This document shows, one piece after another, positions 31,097 to 36,998 of a stretch of 36,998 nt of DNA. The stretch covers positions 1 to 36,998 of the forward strand of contig CAIZFH010000175.1 in the NCBI GenBank assembly GCA_903932155.1. Direction: 5' to 3'. The notes beneath the pieces are model-generated. The model ran no database searches. It had not been told where the DNA came from and was given only the letters and a program-made list of their open reading frames with translations. Made by a program: the position numbers and the translations under genes. Within the stretch, counting starts at the first letter, position 1. Every line of letters begins with the position of its first letter. This stretch comes from an uncultured Granulicella sp. (lineage in GTDB: Bacteria > Acidobacteriota > Terriglobia > Terriglobales > Acidobacteriaceae).

Positions 31097-31702
31097 ATGT
31101 TCCAACGAATCCCCTTCTTACTGCTTCTTCTGATCTCGACAATCTCCTCCCCAGCCAGCGCACAGGACGCCACCCAAGCGACGCCGCAGCCACCGACTCT
31201 CAAGGCAGGCACCGACGTCACCCTGAGATTGAGTGCGCCCTTCTCTCCCAAGCACGCGAAGCTTGGAGATCGAGTTGCCTTCACCACCGTCTGGCCACTC
31301 GATGTTGGCTCCACTCACGTCTGGCACTCCAACCATCCCGTCAACGGCACGGTCACTTCCCTGAAGCCAATGGTCGAAGTCACGCTCGATCCCCTCCCCC
31401 TGCCTACTGGAACAGTAAAGTTCGCGGGCCACCCGTTTGAGGTTCTTGGCTACGGCAAAGACTTCCCACCCCCGCCAGCCCATCACTTGCACCCCACCGA
31501 CAAGACAAGCGCCGGAGAGAACGCAGGTAATGTCGTGGGAGGAACCATCCTCCTCGGGGCGTTCGCCGTTGGTGAGACAGGACACTTCATCGCGCACCCA
31601 TTAGGCGGCTCCAGCAAGGATCCGGATCGCGGCATCGGGACAGTTACCGTAGTCAAAGTTGCAGAAGACGTGCCAATCGCCCAGACCCAAGTCACTCGCT
31701 GA
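31097..31702 (+). CDS. Secreted protein of unknown function
   Basis: 201 residues with GGAGG upstream of the ATG. A clear signal peptide (MFQRIPFLLLLLISTISSP, probable cut after ASA at about 22). The mature part begins with a Pro/Thr-rich stretch, then beta-rich sequence (TLRLSAPFSPKHAKLGDRV, then HVWHSNHPVNGTVTSLK) that recalls the small beta-barrel domain of acidobacterial exported hypotheticals. A Gly-rich hydrophobic segment (NVVGGTILLGAFAVGETGHF) precedes the end. It faces the Sua5 gene tail to tail with a 5-base gap. Function not recognised. Confidence 0.72.
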   Translation: MFQRIPFLLLLLISTISSPASAQDATQATPQPPTLKAGTDVTLRLSAPFSPKHAKLGDRVAFTTVWPLDVGSTHVWHSNHPVNGTVTSLKPMVEVTLDPLPLPTGTVKFAGHPFEVLGYGKDFPPPPAHHLHPTDKTSAGENAGNVVGGTILLGAFAVGETGHFIAHPLGGSSKDPDRGIGTVTVVKVAEDVPIAQTQVTR

Positions 31703-31707
31703 CAGCC

Positions 31708-32757
31708 TTAAGTTGCCCGCGCGGCCTTCCCCAGCCGGTCGCGCAGAGCCTCGCCCAGCCCATTCATCGCCGGTAGCGGGCAGATGATTGTCTTCACGTC
31801 GCGCGCATCCAAATCCCGCAGACCAGCAAACAACCTCTGCGCTAAAGTCTCCGAATCATTCCAAGCTCCCCAGCAAAACACAGCCCCCGCGACACCAGCC
31901 TTCCACCCATCCGGCAGCATCACTCCAACCTCCGCAGCAGGATACTTCGCAACCTCGCGCAGCAGTTCCTTCTGCCCCTCCACCAGCACCAGCCGGGCCC
32001 GCGGAGCGTAGTGCCGCATCCCCATCCCCGGTGATGCCAAAGCCTTCGGCTCGCTCTCTTCCACAATCGCAGCGACAACCACCCGCACCTCCTCCCCAAT
32101 CACCTGCGCAATCATCGCCGCCGTCACCGCTCCCGGCCTGTAGATCGCCCGCGCCGCCACATCCAGCACGGTCGATTCCACGCCAACATTCGTCGCTCCG
32201 CCGTCCAGCACCGCATCGATCCTCCCATCCAGATCGGCCAGCACATGCGCCGCTGTCGTCGGGCTCGTATGTCCAAACCGGTTCGCGCTCGGCGCGGCCA
32301 CCGGAATGCCAGCTAGCCGAATCAGCTCCCGAGCCACGGGATGCGCTGGCCAGCGCACGCCCACCAGCGCGCGTCCAGCCGTCACCGCGTCTGGAACCAT
32401 AGCCGTCCTGGGCAGCAGCAGTGTCAGCGGCCCCGGCCAGAAGGCATCGATCAGCTTCGCCACCACCAGCCCCTCGTCTCCCGCCGGAACCACAGCCACG
32501 CGCTCCAGCATCGCGCGGCCCTCCACATGCACAATCATCGGGTCCCAACTGGGCCTCTGCTTCGCTACAAAAATCTTCGCAACCACCGCGGAATCCAGCG
32601 CATTCGCTCCCAGCCCGTACACCGTCTCGGTGGGGAACGCGACGGTTCCGCCGCTGCGCAGCAACTCCGCCGCACGCTCAACACCGCATGCCTCCTCGGC
32701 CCGCAGCCGTTCCGTCTTCAAGTCCAACTCGCGTTCTCGCCCCTGCTCATCCCTCAT
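31708..32757 (-). CDS. sua5: L-threonylcarbamoyladenylate synthase (Sua5 type)
   Basis: 349 residues. The YrdC/TsaC domain (about 25-215) shows GGTVAFPTETVYGLGANA, KQRPSWDPMIVHV, FWPGPLTLLLP and VAAPSANRFGHTSPTTA. The linker SPGMGMRHYAPRA (about 242-254) and a C-terminal Sua5 domain follow, which distinguishes it from the short TsaC form. It makes threonylcarbamoyl-AMP from threonine, bicarbonate and ATP for the t6A modification of ANN-decoding tRNAs; it is a cytoplasmic housekeeping enzyme. About 20 residues precede the usual start, so the start may be slightly further in. Confidence 0.92.
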   Translation of the reverse strand: MRDEQGRERELDLKTERLRAEEACGVERAAELLRSGGTVAFPTETVYGLGANALDSAVVAKIFVAKQRPSWDPMIVHVEGRAMLERVAVVPAGDEGLVVAKLIDAFWPGPLTLLLPRTAMVPDAVTAGRALVGVRWPAHPVARELIRLAGIPVAAPSANRFGHTSPTTAAHVLADLDGRIDAVLDGGATNVGVESTVLDVAARAIYRPGAVTAAMIAQVIGEEVRVVVAAIVEESEPKALASPGMGMRHYAPRARLVLVEGQKELLREVAKYPAAEVGVMLPDGWKAGVAGAVFCWGAWNDSETLAQRLFAGLRDLDARDVKTIICPLPAMNGLGEALRDRLGKAARAT

Positions 32758-32810
32758 CGAAAGCCTTGCCTCACTCCCTCATGCTACCGCCCTCACCGTA
32801 TACTCAACCA

Positions 32811-33482
32811 ATGCAGAGCGCCGAGATCGAACTCAAATTTCCTGTCCACGATCTCGCTCGCCTGCAAGCGAGCCTTCCCTCCCTTGGCTTCCTGCTCGAC
32901 ACACCCCGCACCTTCGAGCAGAACACCCTCTACGACACAACCGATCGCACCCTCCGCGCAGCCAGGCAGATCCTCCGCATCCGCCGTTACGGCGATCTAT
33001 GGACCGTCACCCACAAGCGTCCCTCCGACCCATCCGAGCAGGAAGAGCCAACCCGCTATAAAGTCCGCATCGAGAGCGAGACCCAGATCGAAGATGGCCC
33101 TGCGCTTGCCGCCATCTTCCATCAAATGGGATACGAGCCTGTCTTCCGCTACGAAAAGTACCGCACCCAGTGGTTGCTTGCCACCCCAATCATCGATGGC
33201 CCGCTCTTTACCAACCCAGTCCATCCCTCCGAACCATTCTCCGTCAATCCCACCCTCCATCTCGTCCTCGACGAGACGCCCATCGGAGACTACGCCGAGC
33301 TGGAAGGCCCGCCCGCATGGATTGACGACACACTGGCCAAGCTCGAGGTCGATCCCGCCACCTGCCTCACCAAAAGTTACGGCAGCCTGTTCCTCGATTG
33401 GAAGCAGCGCACCGGCAGCCTCGCAGAACATCTTACCTTCGACCTGATTCCTGCCCCGCTCCTCCAGCCTGTGCTTCCCTAA
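32811..33482 (+). CDS. CYTH-domain protein (class IV adenylate cyclase / thiamine-triphosphatase-like)
   Basis: 223 residues from the ATG at 32811; the frame is open upstream but runs through the Sua5 gene and is not coding there. The start is fixed by the signature ExExK in EIELKF (residues 5-9). Other CYTH strands: LYDTTDRTLRAARQILRIRR, WTVTHKRPS, YKVRIESE, FRYEKYRTQW, LHLVLDETPIGDYAELEG and KSYGSLFL. This eight-stranded tunnel fold acts on triphosphates with divalent metals. Substrate (ATP to cAMP, thiamine triphosphate or inorganic triphosphate) cannot be told from sequence alone. Confidence 0.85.
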   Translation: MQSAEIELKFPVHDLARLQASLPSLGFLLDTPRTFEQNTLYDTTDRTLRAARQILRIRRYGDLWTVTHKRPSDPSEQEEPTRYKVRIESETQIEDGPALAAIFHQMGYEPVFRYEKYRTQWLLATPIIDGPLFTNPVHPSEPFSVNPTLHLVLDETPIGDYAELEGPPAWIDDTLAKLEVDPATCLTKSYGSLFLDWKQRTGSLAEHLTFDLIPAPLLQPVLP

Positions 33483-33552
33483 CGCATCGCTCCCGCCCCG
33501 CCGATACACCCTCTGACGCCCTCAATCGGGCCGCGTTGAATCAGAGGAGTGC

Positions 33553-35295
33553 ATGAAACTCGAATCCAAGCTCGGTATCAGCACGGGTGTCCTCATCCTG
33601 GCCATGCTGGTCAGCGCCTCCGTCGCGCACCTGCGCATCCAAGAGGCCAACCAGATCGCCGCGACCCTCATCGACAAACGCCTCAATCTCATTCGATTCA
33701 CCCGGGACCTCCGGTTCGCGCCCCTGATGAGCGTTCGGTCGCTAGAGTCCTATATGCTGTTTGGCACCGACCCCGAGTCTTCCGCTCGATACCTTCAGGA
33801 ACGTCGCGCACACCTCGCTAACAGCGATGCGGCTGCTGTCAATATTCGCAACCTCGTTCAGAAATACAATCTCGATGTCGAAGCAGCCCCACTACACGAG
33901 TATGAGATAAAGCTCGCCAACCAATACGCCATGGAGGTGGAAGCCGAGCGTCTTAACTCACTCCACACCCCCCAGGCCACTCGTCAGGCCATCGCTCTAC
34001 TGCATGACCAGATACTTCCGCAGGATGCCGCGCTCTTCGACTCTCTAAGACCGTTCGTGCTGTCCGAGGAAGCCCAGCGCGATAAAGAGTTGCTCAACCT
34101 ACGGGAGGCCAATGACGCAGTCCTCGTTACCCTTTGGACGGCCACCTTCTTCGGTATACTCGCTGGCGGCCTGATCTCGTTCGTCCTCGCTCGACGCATC
34201 ACTCGCCGTATCGGTCTCGTCGCCGCTCGCGCCAACGCCATTGCATCTGGAGACCTCACCGGTGTCGAACTCGATATCCATTCCTCCGACCAGGTCGGAT
34301 CGCTCGCCTGCGCCATGCAACAGATGCAAAACAGTCTTGGCGGTATTATCCGTACAATTGCCCAAACCGCCGGTTCGCTCACCGCAAGTGCTGGATCCAT
34401 GAGCACCGCTTCGGACCATATCCACAGTCGCGTGGACGAGCAGACCCAGCAGACACAGCAGGCTGCCACCGCCATGCAGCAGATGTCCGCCTCCATCGCG
34501 GAAGTCTCCCGACACACCCAGTCCGCCGCAGAGGCCGCCCGCTCCGCCGCCCAAACCGCCCACGAGGGTGACACCATCGTCAAGCAGATGCTCGACTCCA
34601 TGCACTCCATCGCCACCGCCGTCAACGACACATCCTCCGCCGTCGGCCTGCTTGGAGAAGACTCCCATCGCATCTCGCAGATCGTTACCGTCATCGACGA
34701 GATCGCCCGCAAGACCAACCTGCTAGCCCTCAATGCCGCCATCGAGGCCGCCCGTGCGGGCGAACAGGGCCGTGGCTTTGCCGTCGTCGCTGGCGAGGTC
34801 CGCCGCCTCGCCGAATCCACTGCTCAGGCCACCGGCGAAATCTCCACCATGATCCAGGACATACAGAACCGTACCCGCACCGCCATCGTCAGCATGGCCT
34901 CCGGCAACCTCACCGTCGAGCAGGGAGTCGTCACCACCAACCAGGCCGGAGAAGCCCTCACTCGCATCATCGGCATGGCAGAACGAGTCGACCGTATGAT
35001 CGCCCAGATCGCCATCGCTGCCTCGCAGCAGGCCGCAGCCGCCAACCAGTCCAGCTCCTCGCTCGACTCCATCCATGCCCTCAGCCACGAAAACCTCACC
35101 GAGATGGCCACCACCACCGCCGGCATCGAGAGCCTCCGCGTCACCGCTGCCGCCCTCGAACACCAGGTCGACCAATTCCGCCTCGATCTCCCTGGAAGAC
35201 CTTCCCCCCCGGCAGCGCCGCTCCCAACAATATTCTTGCGCCCGCAGCAAAAAAATCAGCGCTCAAACCTCTCGGCTCAAACGCTGACTCGCTGA
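33553..35295 (+). CDS. Methyl-accepting chemotaxis protein
   Basis: 580 residues, GAGGAG before the ATG. TM1 at about 8-26 and TM2 at about 190-212 enclose a helical periplasmic sensor domain of the four-helix type (about 30-188). A HAMP domain follows (about 213-265, [22 protein letters not shown]). The long signalling coiled coil has the tip [24 protein letters not shown] (about 380-405), the CheA/CheW contact, and [13 protein letters not shown]. The chain ends in a proline/glutamine-rich tail without the NWETF-type CheR-binding pentapeptide. Probably a chemoreceptor; the ligand is unknown. Confidence 0.93.
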   Translation: MKLESKLGISTGVLILAMLVSASVAHLRIQEANQIAATLIDKRLNLIRFTRDLRFAPLMSVRSLESYMLFGTDPESSARYLQERRAHLANSDAAAVNIRNLVQKYNLDVEAAPLHEYEIKLANQYAMEVEAERLNSLHTPQATRQAIALLHDQILPQDAALFDSLRPFVLSEEAQRDKELLNLREANDAVLVTLWTATFFGILAGGLISFVLARRITRRIGLVAARANAIASGDLTGVELDIHSSDQVGSLACAMQQMQNSLGGIIRTIAQTAGSLTASAGSMSTASDHIHSRVDEQTQQTQQAATAMQQMSASIAEVSRHTQSAAEAARSAAQTAHEGDTIVKQMLDSMHSIATAVNDTSSAVGLLGEDSHRISQIVTVIDEIARKTNLLALNAAIEAARAGEQGRGFAVVAGEVRRLAESTAQATGEISTMIQDIQNRTRTAIVSMASGNLTVEQGVVTTNQAGEALTRIIGMAERVDRMIAQIAIAASQQAAAANQSSSSLDSIHALSHENLTEMATTTAGIESLRVTAAALEHQVDQFRLDLPGRPSPPAAPLPTIFLRPQQKNQRSNLSAQTLTR

Positions 35296-35352
35296 TTCGT
35301 AGCCTCGCTGTCTTGCTACGTCGCTGTCTAGCCGACTCGCTAACTTGCTGTT
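35281..35352. repeat. Degenerate tandem repeat around CTCGCTG
   Basis: Four imperfect units of about 16-17 bases, starting CTCGCTGATTCGTAGC, then CTCGCTGTCTTGCTACG, TCGCTGTCTAGCCGA and CTCGCTAACTTGCTG. The first lies on the stop of the chemoreceptor gene and the last just before the end of the convergent TonB gene. Confidence 0.55.
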
Positions 35353-35353
35353 C

Positions 35354-36292
35354 TTAAAATATCTCGAAGTTCACCTCGACGTTCAAATACACCGCAACGG
35401 GCTTGCCATTCTCAGTCGCCGGTTTGAAGCGGTACTGCTTCACCGCCTCCATTGCCTTCTCGTCCAGACCCATGCCCACGCCGCGCGTTACTCTTATGTT
35501 CTGCGGCTTCCCGGTCGCATCCACAACGATGCTCACCGTCACCACTCCCATGAACTTCGCCTTGCGCGCCTCTTCGCTGAACTCAGGTTCCGGCTGATAG
35601 ATAATCACCGGGCCCTTCACTCCGCCGCCAACCTGTCGCACCCCGCCGCCTGCGCCACCACCCGACCCCGATCCAATCCCAGAGCCGGTGCCGTTCCCCA
35701 TTCCCGTGCCGCTGCCTCGCCCCATCGAGTTGCCAACCAGAGGAGAATTCGGATCGCCGAAGTTTGGCATATTGTTGTCCGTCATCTTCAGGTCCTTCTG
35801 CACATTCACCGTCGGATCGGGCATCGAGATCTTCGGCTTCTGCAGGTCGGCTACCTTCGGCATCTTGCCCTTGGTCACGGCAGTCAGCCCCTTCTGTCCG
35901 CCGCCTCCGCCCATCTTGCCTATGTCCGGCGCGGGCGGCAATACAATCTGGGTCTGCTCCGTCTTCGCCGCCGTCATCTGCTGGATCTTCATCTTGACTA
36001 TCCATGCGAACAGCAGGATCAGCGTCACATAGACGGCAATCGCGGCGGCTGTCGCCTTCGGGTTCTGCTTGGTCGCCATCCGGTCGATCACCGGTATCGG
36101 CTTTGACTCCAACACCAGCGGCGGCAGCTTCACCGGGAAAAAAGTGTCCCGCAGACTCTCCCACAGGGAGGCGAGTACGCCTTCCTCTTGCAGCATCATG
36201 TTGCCTTCGGCTAGGGAAGACTCCACACCAGCACGCAATACAGGAGCCGGTTTATTCGGATCATCCTTCGGTATAAAACCATATTCAGACAA
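35354..36292 (-). CDS. TonB-like energy transducer
   Basis: 312 residues. One cytoplasmic segment of about 80 residues precedes a single membrane anchor (about 82-101, AAAIAVYVTLILLFAWIV). A periplasmic linker rich in Lys/Pro, then in Gly/Ser (GRGSGTGMGNGTGSG in part), leads to the C-terminal TonB domain (about 225-310: FSEEARKAKFMGVVTVSIVV, MGLDEKAMEAVKQYRFKPA and VAVYLNVEVNFEIF). Such proteins pass the proton-motive force to TonB-dependent outer-membrane receptors, which are abundant in acidobacteria. The start at 36292 is TTG with a GAGG upstream; ATG starts further in would remove the N-terminal segment. Confidence 0.87.
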   Translation of the reverse strand: MSEYGFIPKDDPNKPAPVLRAGVESSLAEGNMMLQEEGVLASLWESLRDTFFPVKLPPLVLESKPIPVIDRMATKQNPKATAAAIAVYVTLILLFAWIVKMKIQQMTAAKTEQTQIVLPPAPDIGKMGGGGGQKGLTAVTKGKMPKVADLQKPKISMPDPTVNVQKDLKMTDNNMPNFGDPNSPLVGNSMGRGSGTGMGNGTGSGIGSGSGGGAGGGVRQVGGGVKGPVIIYQPEPEFSEEARKAKFMGVVTVSIVVDATGKPQNIRVTRGVGMGLDEKAMEAVKQYRFKPATENGKPVAVYLNVEVNFEIF

Positions 36293-36646
36293 GTCGATGT
36301 GCCTCTACAGCAGGGCCCGGTCGCAGCCACTCTGCCTTCCCTCTCGGATTTGGCGCGCGCCTGATATCTTCGCCATCTAACTACGGGTCTTTCGCCCGTT
36401 TTGTTTCATAATTGGCGCGGCTTTTGGCCCCACAGGACATTCTACAAAAATTTGGCCCCTTCCACGGGCTCCTCTCTCTTTGACGCACATTGGCCTCAGG
36501 AAGTCTCGCCCATAACACCATCTGCGCCCTGTCCCCCTCCCACTCCCAGATACAATAGACCTTTGGCCAGGATTATTCCCCAGCCTGCACTACTCTGCCA
36601 GCCAAACCGCTTGCACAGACGGCAAAAACCGCACCCAGAGGAAAGT
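36293..36646. other. Divergent tonB-like/ileS promoter region
   Basis: About 350 bases without a gene. The phrase TTTGGCCCC occurs at 36423-36431 and 36451-36459 (28 bases apart), and TTTGGCC again near 36562. A TACAAT box at 36551-36556 may be the -10 of ileS. No T-box leader features are seen. Confidence 0.4.
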
Positions 36647-36998
36647 ATGTCCGAAGCACCCGACCCCCAACCCGCAGCCTACCCTACAGCCGATAAAGCT
36701 CTCAAGCCGCTCAAATCCACGCTGAACCTCCCGCAGACCGCCTTCCCCATGAAGGCCAATCTGCCCGTCAACGAGCCGCTCTGCCTCAAGTCCTGGGAGG
36801 ATTCATCCCTCTACGAGCAAATTCGCGCAGCCCGCGTCGGCTCCCCGCGCTACATTCTGCACGATGGCCCGCCCTACGCCAATGGGGCCATCCACCTCGG
36901 CCATGCCCTCAACAAAACATTGAAAGATTTCGTCGTGAAGACGAAAACCATGGCTGGCTTCGACGCCCCCTACGTCCCCGGATGGGACTGCCACGGCC
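36647..36998 (+). CDS. ileS: Isoleucyl-tRNA synthetase, N-terminal part (runs off the window)
   Basis: The ATG at 36647 has AGAGGAAAG upstream. 117 codons are visible. After a variable N-terminal tail come [39 protein letters not shown] and [24 protein letters not shown] carries the HIGH-class motif and PGWDCHG is a class I ValRS/IleRS block; FPMKANL is typical of IleRS. It charges tRNA-Ile; an essential housekeeping enzyme. Confidence 0.95.
   Translation, partial: MSEAPDPQPAAYPTADKALKPLKSTLNLPQTAFPMKANLPVNEPLCLKSWEDSSLYEQIRAARVGSPRYILHDGPPYANGAIHLGHALNKTLKDFVVKTKTMAGFDAPYVPGWDCHG

Noticed and set aside
32421-32810. Longer CYTH protein starting inside the Sua5 gene
   Set aside because: The ExExK signature belongs at the extreme N-terminus, and the upstream part is antisense to Sua5.
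36293-36646. T-box riboswitch upstream of ileS
   Set aside because: No T-box sequence, specifier loop or terminator could be found in the leader.

Overview
The window looks like the right-hand part of an integrative mobile element (about 1-24670) joined to ordinary chromosome (about 24757-36998) at a tRNA-Leu(CAA) gene. The chromosomal genes (isoleucyl-tRNA synthetase, a TonB-type energy transducer, a CYTH protein, Sua5, HolB, a chemotaxis receptor, and a PDZ-containing histidine kinase paired with a GAFTSA-type enhancer-binding regulator) and the GC-rich codon use suggest an acidobacterium of the Acidobacteriaceae (Terriglobus/Granulicella/Edaphobacter-like). That taxonomic guess is inference, not the result of a search.

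Element, left part (1-5280): the C-terminal part of a VirD4/HerA-like conjugation ATPase, a Replic_Relax-family protein and a second, complete HerA/TraG-like ATPase form a DNA transfer or mobilisation module. They are followed by a coiled-coil protein, a tiny AT-hook protein and a convergent stand-alone CHC2-type (primase-like) zinc-finger protein. Element, middle (5280-15030): a tightly packed minus-strand cassette of an SPFH-domain protein with three zinc ribbons, a multi-pass membrane protein, a zinc-ribbon/TPR protein and a two-TM protein. Next come an ArdC-type antirestriction protein and a ParB-like protein, an IS3-family insertion sequence, a secreted TPM-domain protein, and a diverged second copy of the parB 3' end.

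Element, right part (15150-24600): a minus-strand operon of VWA (TerY-like), PP2C phosphatase and a 989-residue receptor-like kinase. This is a TerY-P type phosphorylation triad. The kinase is unusual because it carries TerB-like, Ig-like, multi-TM, beta-barrel-like and DUF1566-like domains on one chain. Upstream lie two small proteins, a two-TM gene split by an in-frame TGA and facing an XRE regulator, a Fic toxin with its small antitoxin, a leader RNA with mutually exclusive terminator/antiterminator pairings, three evenly spaced 15-bp palindromes, a winged-helix initiator-like protein and the tyrosine integrase next to the tRNA.

The most interesting content is (i) the TerY-P triad with its chimeric transmembrane kinase, near an SPFH/zinc-ribbon/TPM set reminiscent of membrane-stress (Ter / YdjFGHI-like) systems, and (ii) the attenuator-like RNA plus palindromic array in front of the winged-helix gene. 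Together with ArdC and Fic, the element reads as a conjugative or mobilisable island that carries stress or defence functions. This functional reading is inference from domains and neighbourhood.
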